Shown here in pieces: positions 19,726 to 30,591 of a stretch of 64,000 nucleotides of DNA. Under the pieces are notes generated by a model, which was given only the letters and a program-made list of their open reading frames with translations, was not told the origin of the DNA and searched no databases. Where the stretch lies: contig OX352766.1 of NCBI GenBank assembly GCA_947095585.1, positions 22,310,939 through 22,374,938 on the forward strand, read 5' to 3'. This stretch comes from Nephrocerus scutellatus (Eukaryota > Arthropoda > Insecta > Diptera > Pipunculidae). Numbering within the stretch: the stretch's first letter is position 1; every line of letters starts with the position of its first letter. A program made the position numbers and the translations under genes.

Positions 19726-21087
19726 ATGGAAGGGCCCAAAATGCCCCCTTTAATGAAGCAGAAGGGGAAGAAGAAGAGGAAAAACATCGCTGGCTCGTCT
19801 GAGGAAGGCAGCACCGCTGGGTTAGGTGGACTAATCAGCGAATACGAGAGCAGCGTTGGTGAGAGGCCTCATAAGGAGGCGCAGAAGATCTTGCTGACTG
19901 GGGTAGGTGCTCACTCTGTTGGGGTAAGTACCCGGGTGTTTGGTGGTGGTGTTGGCGGTCATGTGAGTGACTCATCCGAGATGGAGATCTCCATGACCGA
20001 GAGGGAGAGGGCTGACGTGTTGCGGGGAAGAGGCAACAAGAAGACGTCAAAGGGAAGGCTTGCGGATCCGTCCGGTTTCAGGGCAGAGTTGCAAGCGATT
20101 GTCCTGGGTGGAGGAGTGGATCGCAAGATTGCACAGCAGGTTTTGGGTGTCGTTGGCAGGTACGAAGACATTTGTGCCCTGGTTGCTGCCAACGAACACC
20201 TGCAGGGTGCACTGAAGGTGCATGAGGAGTTAGCCGCTGCGGATAGACGTGGCCGTGGTCCCACTGGGACATACCTGGCCCCTCCCCAGATGTCGTCGGT
20301 GGTGCCTCCATCCGGAGCTCCAGCTGTTCCGCCAGCTGCTGTGCCGAAACCGGTGGAGACCTGGTCGCTGGTCGTGAAGAGCAGGGACGCAGGAGCCACG
20401 GCCAAAGACGTGGTTAGAAAGGTAGTCACGGAAGTGGGCCCTGAACTTAAGGTCAGGGTTCATGACGTGAAACCCTTGAGGAACGGTGGGGCCGTCATAC
20501 GCACCCCGAGTAATGCCGAACGACAGAAGATTGTTGCCAACAAGAAGTTCGGCGAGGTAGGCCTGGACGTTTCGGTGACCGAGAAACTCGGTCCGAGGAT
20601 CGTTATTCAGGGGGTTCACGCGGAAATATTAAGTGATGAACTCATGGGTGATCTCTACGAGAATCACCTGAGGAACGAGATGACGCTTGAGGCATTCAAG
20701 AAGAGTGTCAAGATTGTGAGTCGTCCTGCTAGGGGGGGCGCTGATGCGGTCGCGAATGTGATCCTGGAGGGCACCAGCCGTGTGGTGAATGCTCTCTTGG
20801 CAAACGGACGTGTCTACATCAAGTGGTTCTCCTTTAGGGTGCGCTCACATGATGTAGTTTTTGGATGTTTCCGGTGTCTTGGATTCGACCATCGGGTAGC
20901 TGAATGCAAGTCCAAAGTTGATGTCTGTCGTCGCTGTGGTGGTGCAGGGCATGTTGTGTCGCAGTGTGGCAATTTGCCACATTGTCGCAACTGCGCGTTT
21001 AAGGGGCAACCTGCTGGGCATCTTATGATGTCCACGGCGTGTCCCATTTACTGCGGACTTGCAGCCAGGGCGAACGCCAGACATTAA
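19726..21087 (+). CDS. R1-B ORF1, gag-like RNA-binding protein
   Basis: 453 aa from ATG 19726 (frame is open a further 18 codons upstream without ATG). Basic N-terminus (KQKGKKKRKN), a Gly/Ser/Glu-rich segment, a Pro/Ala linker around residues 185-205, the conserved KPVETWSLVVKS region, and three zinc knuckles at about 381-439 (first CFRCLGFDHRVAEC). Ends HTAATG-style: TAA 21085-21087 overlaps the ORF2 ATG. Role as for other R1 ORF1 proteins: RNA binding and RNP assembly. Confidence 0.94.
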   Translation: MEGPKMPPLMKQKGKKKRKNIAGSSEEGSTAGLGGLISEYESSVGERPHKEAQKILLTGVGAHSVGVSTRVFGGGVGGHVSDSSEMEISMTERERADVLRGRGNKKTSKGRLADPSGFRAELQAIVLGGGVDRKIAQQVLGVVGRYEDICALVAANEHLQGALKVHEELAAADRRGRGPTGTYLAPPQMSSVVPPSGAPAVPPAAVPKPVETWSLVVKSRDAGATAKDVVRKVVTEVGPELKVRVHDVKPLRNGGAVIRTPSNAERQKIVANKKFGEVGLDVSVTEKLGPRIVIQGVHAEILSDELMGDLYENHLRNEMTLEAFKKSVKIVSRPARGGADAVANVILEGTSRVVNALLANGRVYIKWFSFRVRSHDVVFGCFRCLGFDHRVAECKSKVDVCRRCGGAGHVVSQCGNLPHCRNCAFKGQPAGHLMMSTACPIYCGLAARANARH

Positions 21088-24000
21088 TGGTTGTTCTTTT
21101 GCAACAAAACTGTCGGGGTTCATATGCCGTTATGTGTGATTTTGGTGCATGGATGACTGAACGTGGTGCGAGTATTGCGCTGGTGCAAGAGCCTTATGCT
21201 GCTGATGGCAGTATTAGGGGTCTACCAGCCAATATGCGTGTGTTTCCTGATTCCAGAATGAATGCTGCGATTGTTGTGAATGACGTGAATGTGGAATGTT
21301 TAGCCGTTCCTGAACTCTCCAATGAATGGGGATCGTGTGTTTGGGTCAAAGGTGAGTTTGGAGAGCTTTTTTTGGTGAGTGCCTATTGCAAGTTTGGCGA
21401 CCCTCTGGAGCCGTATCTTGCTTATATGGATTCGGTACTGCTACTGGTTAGCAGTACGCCTGTAATCCTAGGCTTGGACGCTAATGCATCCTCCCCTCTC
21501 CGGTTCTCGAAGCCTGGACGTACGTCCGGCCTTCCGAACGTGGTTAGGGGGGAGATGCTGAGTGAATTCCTGGTGGCGCACTCGTGCCAGGTGCTCAATG
21601 AGCCATCAAACGAGTACACGTTTGATGGCCCCAGAGGTGTCAGCGATATTGACGTGACGATTTGCAATCAGGCTGCCAGGGTCTTCGAATTTCACTGGAG
21701 AATTGTGAGTGGCCGTGGTTTTAGTGACCACGGTCTTATTGAGGTTAATTTTAATCTCAATGGGACGGTTGGTCTACACGATGTTGACTGCTCCAGACGA
21801 TGGCGCATTGGTGGTGCGAATTGGGAGTTGTTTGCTCAGCGAATGGAGGAGGTAGCTTCTGGCGTACCCGTGAATCAATTCAGAAATCTGAGTGTTGATC
21901 GTCAGATTCTGACGATTGACAATTGGATGGTCATCGTCAGCGATGGCACGTTTAGTAGGGTTAGAAGGGTGAATGCTAGACGTGCCAAATGGTGGACGGC
22001 TGAACTGAGTCTGAAACGTGGGTGGCTTAGGAGTCTACGTAGATCCTTCCAAAGAGCTCGTGCAAATGACGCCATGAATGTGGTCCCACTCAAGCGCGCT
22101 TATCAGCGTGGCAGGCGTGAGTACCAAAGTATGATCCTGAAGGCCAAGGAGGATGATTGGAGGCGCTTTGTGCGACTCAATAATCATGATCCCTGGGGTC
22201 AGGTGTATCGTATATGTAGAGGAAAGCGTGCGATTGATAACATATGTGGCATACGGGTTGGTGACAACACGATGCATACGTGGATGAGTAGTGCAGAAGC
22301 ACTTCTTGGAGAGTTCTTTCCTGAGGCGGATCCGCCGCGGTACGGTCCGATGAATCGGCTTGGATATGAAGATGTTCCATCTTTAGATCCTGCCGAGTTG
22401 TTGGAGTGTATGGCGCTGGTGAGATCTCGGAAATCACCTGGGATGGACGGAATGACTGGTGAGATGTGTAAAAGCATCTGGCGGGCCATTCCGGACTATA
22501 TCACAGCGATCTTCGAGAAGTGTATGCGTGAAAGTTACTTTCCCACTGTATGGAAATCTGCGAAAGTGGTCGTGCTGCTGAAGTCACCGGATAAGGTCAG
22601 AAGCGACCCCCGTTCCTACCGTGGCATAAATCTTCTTCCGGTACTTGGAAAAGTGCTGGAGAGGATTATGGTGCGGAGACTGGGGGACGTGATGGCTAAT
22701 CTGATGTCTGACAGACAGTTCGGCTTCAGAGCGGGTAGAAGTACGGAGGATGCCTGGTTATATGTTAAAGATTGCGTGGATGCAAGTGCTAGCAAGTATG
22801 TCCTTGGTATCTTTGTAGATTTCAAGGGCGCATTTGACTACTTGAGTTGGGACAGTGTGATTGCAAGGTTGATCGAAGTGGGTTGTCATGAAGTATCTCT
22901 TTGGCGGAGCTACTTCAGTGACAGACAGGCATGCTGTGTGGGAGTGATCGACAGAGCGTACAGAAGCGTCACTCGTGGTTGTCCCCAGGGGTCCATATGT
23001 GGTCCATTTATTTGGAACCTCATGATGGATGCCCTTTTGGATCAGCTATCGGGTGTGTGTAACTGTTGCGCGTATGCTGACGATTTACTTCTCATAGTTG
23101 AGGGAGAATCGCGGCTTGTGTTAGAGCGGAGGAGCGTCGAATTCATGTCGATTGTTCATAGCTGGGGAATTGGTGCTGGGGTAAGTGTTTCGTTGGAGAA
23201 GACGAAGATGATTCTGCTTAAGGGCAGATTGTCTGCCAATAGGCCTCCGTCTGTCAGATTTAACGGCACTTGCCTTAAGTATGCCAAGCAAGTGAAATAC
23301 CTTGGAATCAGCATGAGTGAGCGTATGAATTTTGAGGTTCATCTGCTTGAGCTCAAGAAGCGGTTCTTAAGTGTGATGGGGCCACTGCGTCGGGTTCTCA
23401 GGCGTGAATGGGGCCTTGATAAGCGTGCCGTGCGTATTATATACGGCGGTCTCTTTGTTGCCTGTGCAGCATATGGGGCTGCTGTGTGGTACAAGGCGGT
23501 CATGCTTGTTAAGGGCATGGCAAGGATTAATTCCGCTCAGCGGGTCGTTCTACTTGCCTGCTTGCCGGTTTTTCGCACAGTCTCGACGGAGGCAATGCAG
23601 GTGTTAATGGGTGTTCCTCCTCTTGACTTGGATGTCATCCGAAGAAGCTTAGTCTTCAAGGTCAGAAGAGAAAAGCCCTTCCTGCAGTGCGACTGGCTGG
23701 TGGGGGATGATGTGGCGGACAGGAGCCTTAGCCAGTGCAAGGTTCTTCTGGAAGAAACCATGTTGTCAAAATGGCAGGCCAGGTGGAACGAATCTGTTAA
23801 TGGAAGGGTGACGTACGGGTTCATCAGAGACGTACAATATGCCAGGGTAAACACGGAGTTCAACTTTAGCCTTAAGCTGGGCTTTTTGCTCACTGGTCAT
23901 GGTAGCCTTAATGCATTTTTGTATCTAAGGCGCCTCAGTGAAGTTGAGAGCTGTGTTTGCGGTTTCCCTAGTGAAGACTGGCAGCACGTTCTTTGTGAAT

Positions 24001-24197
24001 GTCCGTTGTACTCGGACGTTAGAAATCTGAATGCCATGGGAGTTCGGAGGCTTAATGGTGTGTATGATGTTGGATCAGCTTTATGCTGCAGGGAACAAGT
24101 CGAATGTTTGAATGTGTACGCAAGATTGGTGTTTGGGCGGCGGAGAGCTAGGCAGCTTGGTGTTGCGGGTGTCGGTGTCGACAGACTGACTCACTAA
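21087..24197 (+). CDS. R1-B ORF2, APE endonuclease and reverse transcriptase
   Basis: 1036 aa. APE-like endonuclease residues 1-230 (QEPYA near 34, GLDANASSPL near 130, SDIDV near 188, SDHGLIEV near 215); RT with FVDFKGAFDYL near 576 and CAYADDLLLI near 662; C-terminal CCHC-like cluster near 955 (CVCGFPSEDWQHVLCECP). It nicks the 28S target and reverse transcribes R1 RNA there. Oddity: the endonuclease motif usually read NASSPLW has R instead of W here (21499-21501, CGG), while R1-A and R1-B3 keep W, so the enzyme may be impaired despite the full-length frame. Confidence 0.95.
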   Translation: MVVLLQQNCRGSYAVMCDFGAWMTERGASIALVQEPYAADGSIRGLPANMRVFPDSRMNAAIVVNDVNVECLAVPELSNEWGSCVWVKGEFGELFLVSAYCKFGDPLEPYLAYMDSVLLLVSSTPVILGLDANASSPLRFSKPGRTSGLPNVVRGEMLSEFLVAHSCQVLNEPSNEYTFDGPRGVSDIDVTICNQAARVFEFHWRIVSGRGFSDHGLIEVNFNLNGTVGLHDVDCSRRWRIGGANWELFAQRMEEVASGVPVNQFRNLSVDRQILTIDNWMVIVSDGTFSRVRRVNARRAKWWTAELSLKRGWLRSLRRSFQRARANDAMNVVPLKRAYQRGRREYQSMILKAKEDDWRRFVRLNNHDPWGQVYRICRGKRAIDNICGIRVGDNTMHTWMSSAEALLGEFFPEADPPRYGPMNRLGYEDVPSLDPAELLECMALVRSRKSPGMDGMTGEMCKSIWRAIPDYITAIFEKCMRESYFPTVWKSAKVVVLLKSPDKVRSDPRSYRGINLLPVLGKVLERIMVRRLGDVMANLMSDRQFGFRAGRSTEDAWLYVKDCVDASASKYVLGIFVDFKGAFDYLSWDSVIARLIEVGCHEVSLWRSYFSDRQACCVGVIDRAYRSVTRGCPQGSICGPFIWNLMMDALLDQLSGVCNCCAYADDLLLIVEGESRLVLERRSVEFMSIVHSWGIGAGVSVSLEKTKMILLKGRLSANRPPSVRFNGTCLKYAKQVKYLGISMSERMNFEVHLLELKKRFLSVMGPLRRVLRREWGLDKRAVRIIYGGLFVACAAYGAAVWYKAVMLVKGMARINSAQRVVLLACLPVFRTVSTEAMQVLMGVPPLDLDVIRRSLVFKVRREKPFLQCDWLVGDDVADRSLSQCKVLLEETMLSKWQARWNESVNGRVTYGFIRDVQYARVNTEFNFSLKLGFLLTGHGSLNAFLYLRRLSEVESCVCGFPSEDWQHVLCECPLYSDVRNLNAMGVRRLNGVYDVGSALCCREQVECLNVYARLVFGRRRARQLGVAGVGVDRLTH

Positions 24198-24757
24198 CTA
24201 CGTACGAAGGGACAGATGGACAACTTCGACGGAATTGGACGACTTAGGGACGGCAAATTGACTGACGATGGGCCACCAGTCCCGAGTTGTGAGGAACTCA
24301 ACTGGAGTAGTGGCTGCGTGATTGGTGGCTGCTGGTTGCTAGTCTAGCTTCTGGCCGCCGGCGCTCACGCGGTTGCTACGAAATCCGACCGGAGATTTTC
24401 TGGTACCACGGGTGTCGGGGAGCCCACGGATGAATGTCCGTCCCCGGCAGATGGAGCGGCCCTTCGGGGAGTTTTCGTGGTGGCTGTGGTTTGCCCAAGC
24501 GGGAAGACAATAGTCGGCGTGGAGTTGCGTTTGAACCAACCGGGTGCCGTGACCCATAGAATGGCAGAGATTTAGATAGGTCTCGCTCCCATCAGTGAGA
24601 ACGCTGGGCCCTTACACCCAGTTATACTGATACATCTGCAATAGAATATATTGTGGATGGGCGTTGATTGGCGTTCCAAAACCGAATCCGTGTCCGAAGA
24701 GGACCGTGGGGTAATGCGTTTCTTGCAGGTAACCACGTTAATCTCTTAGACAGTTTC
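24198..24757 (+). other. R1-B 3' UTR, structured
   Basis: 560 bp with R1-type stems: 24414-24421/24441-24448 enclosing 24426-24430/24437-24441, and a 5-bp stem 24604-24608/24617-24621. The same stems with different bases occur in R1-A. Such 3' UTR structure is normally what the element's RT recognises. Ends ...CAGTTTC before the target, with no A tail. Confidence 0.75.
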
Positions 24758-24771
24758 TGTCCCTATCTACT
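24758..24771 (+). repeat. R1 target site
   Basis: Consensus 14-mer between R1-B1 and R1-C. Confidence 0.95.
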
Positions 24772-25376
24772 CAGTTGAGTGGTAACATTCAAAGCGAACA
24801 GACGTTCACAATTTTAGTGCGCATCAAAGTGATTTGGACGAAAAGCAATTATCGACAAAACACAGGGACAAAACCCACAGCCAAAAGTAATTTTCATTAC
24901 TAAAGCCAAAGAAAAAGCAATTTTTATTGCTATACAACGGACGAAATAAGCCAGCGACAAAAGTCACAGCTGCAAAAGTAGTTTTTATTACTTTCGACTG
25001 TGCCAAGAGCAATTTTTATTGCTAAGCCAACAGTAATTTTTATTACTAAGAAAAGAGTAGAGAGAAAAGACGAGGACAAAACTAATCAACGGACAAACGA
25101 AATTCCAAACGCACAAGTAATTTATTACTTGTGTACACAAGTGTACGTGCGTGTGTGTGTGCGCGAAACGTACGCGATTTTGTTATTTAAAACCGTCACG
25201 CAGGTATAATACCGCGAAATAGAGAAAGTGCAAACAAACGAGAAATTCGGAAACAATAAAAAGCCGTCGGTATATTTTATAAATTTTTTACGAAATAAAA
25301 AAGCCGTCGGGTTTCGATATTTTACAAAAGCACCATAGTTTTAAAGCATAAAAGACACTAAAGAAAAAAAAAAAAA
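24772..25376 (+). other. R1-C 5' UTR with six small palindromic hairpins
   Basis: 605-bp leader containing AGTAATTTTTATTACT-type inverted repeats at 24886-24901, 24916-24931 (AGCAAT/ATTGCT), 24977-24992, 25008-25023 and 25032-25047, and a longer palindrome at 25113-25132 (ACAAGTAA/TTACTTGT). Two AAGCCGTCGG repeats follow near 25260-25310. See findings. Confidence 0.85.
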
Positions 25377-26888
25377 ATGAAAACAAAAATGAAACCGGAC
25401 TCAAAGAAAGCAAAAATTCTAAAGGGAACCACGAAGAGGACCTCGGAGCCAACAGCCCACGAACATTCTAGCGAGGACGAAAACAGCCCAGAGGAACTTC
25501 CGAGAAAGCCCATGACAAGGAGAAACTCCATGGTAAGTACCAATGAAATTTACACCTTACCTAAAGGGGGGAAAAAAACATATGCGGATGCCGCAAAGGA
25601 AAAGCCCGACGTCGAAGATGAGAACAGCTCGTCAGAGACCAATGGGACCTCTACAGACGCTTCTGACATGGAAGGATCTGACAGCACCCTCAGAAGCGTC
25701 AAACGCGTTAAAAGCGCTAAAAGTGCTAGAAGTGTGAAAAGCACAAAAACGTCCAAAAATGGGGAGAAAACAAAAGATATCACAAGTCCTGAATCAGCCG
25801 TCGAAAATATCAAAGTAGCAATAGGAAACATTAAAACCCTTACAAAAAACTATCCGGGGATTAATAACGAAATCTCGGACAACACGGGGAAAATATTCGA
25901 GATGTGCGTGGATCTTTTGCTCATAGTCAGAGGGAACGAGCAAAAAATTCACGACCTCGAAAAAACCAAATGGACAATGACGAGTAGGCCAACAAGACAG
26001 CAAATTGCACAACAGACGGGACAACAAATGAGACAGCAAACGGGACACAGTGACAATTTCAAAAAAGCTTTCCCATCCTTAAGCAGGACATCAAGAAGGG
26101 ACAAATCTAACACAAAGACAAATTACAAAATGCTGGTAGAACCAAAAGATACCAACTTAGACGCAAGCAAGCTTTTAAGAGAAGCATTGAAAGCGCAAAA
26201 ACCGGAAGACGCAGTTGGTCCTCTAAAAAGAATCAACACCCTACCTCGCGGAGGCGTGATGGTGGACACCTTTACAAAAGTTCAGCAGCAAAAAGTTTCA
26301 AAGATATTGGAAACAAGAGCTAAAGACACTCTAACGACGAAAACCATAAAGTCACCAAAGCCAGTCATGCTACTCATGGGCTTGGATATCAACGCTGAAA
26401 TAAGCGAAGACAACATTGGCAAGGACCTGGCGGCTTCAAACCCAGACCTCGCGGAAAAAATCGGGACCAGCAAGTTCGTTGAAGGAATTAAATTCCTCGG
26501 GAAAAAGAGCACTTTTAACTCCAGGCGGGTCAACTGGAAAATAGAAGTAACACCAGAAGTATACAAAGTGTTAATAAAAGAGGAAAAAATTATTGCCGAC
26601 TACACCTGGATATCAATAAAAGAATATACGGACCTAGCAAGATGCTACAAATGCCAAGGATTCGGGCACGTATCCAAGTACTGCAGATCGGTACAACAGG
26701 TCTGTCCAAAATGCGCTGAAAAACATGATACAAAGGACCACAGCTGCAAAAACAGTACACCGTGTTGTGTAAACTGCAAAGACCTCAAGCTGCCCAACAC
26801 TGAGCACTTTGCCTGGGACAACAGATGCCCAATATTCATAAGAAAACTGAGACAAGCAGGAAATCTCATTGACTATGGTAATAATTAA
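25377..26888 (+). CDS. R1-C ORF1, gag-like protein
   Basis: 503 aa from ATG 25377, right after an A run. Highly charged, low-complexity N-terminus (Lys/Ser/Thr/Glu-rich, including a short SVKRVKSAKSAR repeat near 103-120 and a Gln/Thr-rich stretch near 205-222), a conserved RNA-binding core, and three zinc knuckles from about residue 423 (CYKCQGFGHVSKYC, CPKCAEKHDTKDHSC, CCVNCKDL...H...C). The last 14 nt overlap ORF2 (ATGGTAATAATTAA), unlike the TAATG junction of A/B. Intact frame, although its ORF2 is broken. Confidence 0.93.
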   Translation: MKTKMKPDSKKAKILKGTTKRTSEPTAHEHSSEDENSPEELPRKPMTRRNSMVSTNEIYTLPKGGKKTYADAAKEKPDVEDENSSSETNGTSTDASDMEGSDSTLRSVKRVKSAKSARSVKSTKTSKNGEKTKDITSPESAVENIKVAIGNIKTLTKNYPGINNEISDNTGKIFEMCVDLLLIVRGNEQKIHDLEKTKWTMTSRPTRQQIAQQTGQQMRQQTGHSDNFKKAFPSLSRTSRRDKSNTKTNYKMLVEPKDTNLDASKLLREALKAQKPEDAVGPLKRINTLPRGGVMVDTFTKVQQQKVSKILETRAKDTLTTKTIKSPKPVMLLMGLDINAEISEDNIGKDLAASNPDLAEKIGTSKFVEGIKFLGKKSTFNSRRVNWKIEVTPEVYKVLIKEEKIIADYTWISIKEYTDLARCYKCQGFGHVSKYCRSVQQVCPKCAEKHDTKDHSCKNSTPCCVNCKDLKLPNTEHFAWDNRCPIFIRKLRQAGNLIDYGNN

Positions 26889-29800
26889 AGCCATACAGAT
26901 TAATATAGGCAGAGGCAAAGAGGCCACTAACCTATTAGAAACGGTAATGGGAGAAAGGGGCATTGACATAGCCCTAATTCAAGAGCCATATAGAAGAATG
27001 AAAGTTAACAAAAACTTCACTCTCTATATGCAGCATATAAAGACAGGCCGAGACCTAAACGCCAAGACGGCAATCATAATCAGAAACGCCACCATCTCGG
27101 CATTGCTACTGCCAGAATTCACGGATGACAACTCGGTGACGCTGAAAATCGTCAACACAACGCCGAACATAGTTGTAACATCTCTGTATATGGAGCCGCT
27201 CTCTCGTATGAAAAGACACCTCAAAAAGATAGAGAATATCATCGCAAAGTATAGGAATAACTTACTAATAACCGGAGATATTAACTCCAAAAACCCACTT
27301 TGGGGAGGTGAAACCATAGACCGTAGAGGAGAAAGGTTTATGGATCTTATAGCCAAAGAAGGCCTTCATATCGAGAACAATTGCGACAGCGAACCCGCGT
27401 TCTACAACAACCATGGAAAAAGCTGGGTAGATATAACCCTTACAAAGGAACTCAATGTCGAAGATTGGAAAGTCGAAACGACCGAAACATTGAGCGACCA
27501 CAGGTATCTATCCTTCAGCATAAATACCGAAATAGAACCTACTAGAATAGCCCAGACCCATAATCTAGCAAGAGCAGACTGGTCAAGTTTCGGGGAATAC
27601 CTCCGAAACCACACTTGGCAAGTGAATATAGGAGACCCGTCAGCAAACGAACTCGCCACGAAATTTCAGGAATTGGCGACAGCAGCATGCAATGCAGCTA
27701 TCCCATTAAGAAGCAAGGGGTCTATAGTAAAATACAACCCATGGTGGACACGGGAACTCCAAATACAGAGAAGAAAAACTAGGAAAACGCGAAGAAAGAT
27801 GCAAGAATCTACACACAGCATCGCAAGAGCTACTCTCAGTAACGATTACAAAGCTCAGAGAAACAAGCTCAAAAAAATGATTAAGGAAGCGAAATTCCAG
27901 TCATTAAATAAAATCCTAGAGGAAAATAATTTAGAAATGGACCCCTGGGGTGTTGCCCACAAGATCAAAAACGCAAAAGGCAGGACAAGGGCAAAAATTA
28001 AGTCCACCCAAAGAGCCGATGGATCGTGGACACAAACCCTTGAGGAAACAATGCATGAACAAATAAGGAAATACTTCCCAGCTGATCTAACATTTGACGA
28101 CTCTGCACAAAATAGCGCAGATAGAGAAGAAACTTGCGTATGGGAAACGCAAGAAGCTCTCAGCATCACAAACGAAGAAATAATGGCGGTAGTTAAGACT
28201 CGGAGGAATAGGAAAGCCCCAGGCCCAGATAAATTCCCAACAGTGGCACTGAAGCCACTCTCAGACGCAGTCCTGGGAAACTGGAAAGAGGTGCTGAACC
28301 TGTGTCTGAACGAAGGCAAATTCCCGGAAATTTGAAAGACAGCCGAAATAGCGTGGCTACCAAAAAAAGATACAGACGAAGTTAGACCGATCTGTCTCCT
28401 CCCAACAATCGGAAAGATTTTTGACAAGATCCTGGCAGATCGCCTGACACATCACATGGAAAAAAACGGAAAATTCTCGCCAAACCAGTACGGCTTCAGG
28501 AAGACAAGAAGATCCACTGAAGCGATCGAGAAGATACTGGAAGTGATAAAGACGAATAAAATGAGAACGAGACATACTCGGCATGCCTTTAATTCGGCAT
28601 AGTATCCCAGGCTTAAACTCCTTTTGGCGAAAACTAGATGCCCGGAAATGCTAGGAAAAACCATTATAGACTTTCTACAAAATCGTAGAATAAAGTCGCA
28701 TGGCATAGAACTGGCAACGGAAAGAGGCGCTCCTCAAGGCTCATGCTTAGGCCCAGTCCTCTGGTTAATAATCATGGAGGACTGGTTCAACGAGATGAAA
28801 AACGTGCCAACAGATACATACACGTCTTTGCACACGCAGGCATTTGCGGATGACCAAATTATTACAATTTCAGGAACATCTCTAAGCAGGATCGAAGAGC
28901 TATGGACACGAACTTGGGAAAGTTGCAAAAAGTGGGCGCAGAATAACAAACTAAGTTACGCCCTACACAAGACAAAGGCAATGTTTACCCCATCAAGGTC
29001 ATCAGTAAGACCGCCACGGATAAGAATTGACAACATAAATGTCAAAATAGACAACAAAATACAATATCTGGGCATAATTATTGATGACAGATTAACCTGG
29101 GTCGAACACGCAAAGTTCGTTAGAGGAAAAGCATCAGCCAAAGCGTATAGGCTATTCATTGTCGCAGGAAAAACATGGGGAACCAGCAGGGAAATTCTGA
29201 AAAGGATTTACGAAGGAGCCATCAGACCAATGCTCACTTACGGGGCAGAAATATGGGGTAAAAACCCCAAGAATAGATACCTGCAAAGGCATCTGGAAGC
29301 GGCCCAAAGACCATTCCTTTTGGCTTTGAGCAAAGCCTACAGGACCACGGCAAATAAGTCCATCCAAATACTGTCGAACCAACCGCCACTTCATCTAGAG
29401 ACAAGACAGAAATTTGAGACAGAAGAGGCCAGGAAAACTGGTCAGTACATGGAAAAACTGCCACCAAGCCAATGGCCTCATCCGGCCAAAAGGATAATAA
29501 GGACCTACAACACTTGCGACGAAAACATAGAGGAAATAGCAAATAACACAATTTGGATATTTACAGACGCATCAACAATGGAGACTGCGACAGGAGTAGG
29601 CGCCATCATTCAAGATGCATATACCACCTCGACGAGGAAATGGACTGCCCCAAGAATACCGGAGTCACACAGGGCAGAAATAACAGGAGTCAGGAAAGCA
29701 CTAGAATGCCTAAACCCCAACACAAGGGGGAAAACGATAAACATCGTGTCAGACTCCCGAGTGGCACTAGGGAAAATATGCACGCCAAACTTCGAAGATC

Positions 29801-30417
29801 CAGACATTGCACATATTGCCAACAAACTGAATACCCTGGAGGAAAACGAAAACATCATAGCGCTACACTGGACTAGAGGCCACAAAGCAGATGTAGCACA
29901 GATGTACATAGCAGACCGCATGGCTAAACAGGCGGCAACACTGCCAAACACATACGAGCGGATAAGTATAGCCAGGCCGCTTAAGGCAGCAAATCAAGAG
30001 GCGCGCAAAAGGATGAACAACAGCTGGATACAGGAGTGGAATAATTCGTCACTCGGACGGGCGGTTCATGATGCTATCGGGAAGCCCACAGGGAACTGCA
30101 CCAACATTGGAAAAAAGGCAGTATACCTAATAACGGGTCATGGACCTTTTATCAGCTACTTCCGTCGTTTTAGGATTAGAGATGTCCCAAACGTCTGCCC
30201 CTGCCAAGCGGATGTTGACAGCATTCAACATATTTTAAATGACTGTCAACTTCCACAGAGAATAGAAGCACGGAGGGAATTTAAAAATAAATATGGAGAA
30301 GAGCACATCGTGCTAAAAATAGACGACGTCTCAACCAAAGAATACCTAGACGACGTGAATGCACTCGCGGAAAAGATGGTTTTCGACTACGAAGACGTAC
30401 AAACCATGGAGCAATAA
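26875..30417 (+). pseudogene. R1-C ORF2 (APE-RT-RNase H), defective
   Basis: Starts at ATG 26875 inside the end of ORF1. Contains APE endonuclease (QEPYRRM, GDINSKNPLWGG), RT (FADDQII) and RNase H with D-E-D-D residues (IFTDAS, AEITG, VSDSRVAL, ADRMAK, and WTRGHKAD), then a C-terminal C-P-C...H...C cluster. Breaks: TGA at 28333-28335 (TGG in R1-D), about 20 bp missing around 28578, which removes RT motif A including its catalytic Asp (MDIKNAF in R1-D) and shifts frame, and a TAG soon after. An RNase H-containing frame reopens to 30417. Confidence 0.93.
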
Positions 30418-30577
30418 ACATTGCAAAATGGTCAGGGATCCCCCCGCTAATTGTTGGAGTGCGGTTTGGTGGTTGGGTTCCTTTGCCTGCGGATTCGCGT
30501 AATGGTTAAGAGGGAACTGATATTTGCTTAATACCGAAAGGTGGGAAAGCGGAGGGCTTGCCCTCAATAATATCAAC
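30418..30577 (+). other. R1-C 3' UTR (C/D type)
   Basis: 160 bp starting near CCCCGCTAATTGTTGGAGTG and ending with a GAGGG-CTTG-CCCTC hairpin and ACATATCA-like sequence before the target. Same family as the tails of R1-D and of the ORF1-only chimera. Confidence 0.8.
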
Positions 30578-30591
30578 TGTCCCTATCTAGT
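30578..30591 (+). repeat. R1 target site, variant TCTAGT
   Basis: TGTCCCTATCTAGT, one C-to-G change, between R1-C and SIDE2. Confidence 0.93.

Larger units (their letters stand above)
19011..24757 (+). mobile_element. R1-B copy 1, full length
   Basis: 5747 bp between two target sites, with 715-bp 5' UTR, ORF1, ORF2 and 560-bp 3' UTR, no poly(A) tail. Both ORFs are open. ORF2 is homologous to R1-A over its length but clearly diverged, making B a separate R1 lineage in the same array. More G+C-rich coding sequence than R1-C/D next door. Confidence 0.96.
24772..30577 (+). mobile_element. R1-C, RNase-H-bearing element in the R1 site
   Basis: 5806 bp flanked by R1 target sites, A-rich coding strand. 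ORF1 is intact; ORF2 has endonuclease, RT and RNase H but is broken. The 3' UTR is short (about 160 bp) and unrelated to the A/B type. Related to R1-D and R1-E. Confidence 0.95.
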
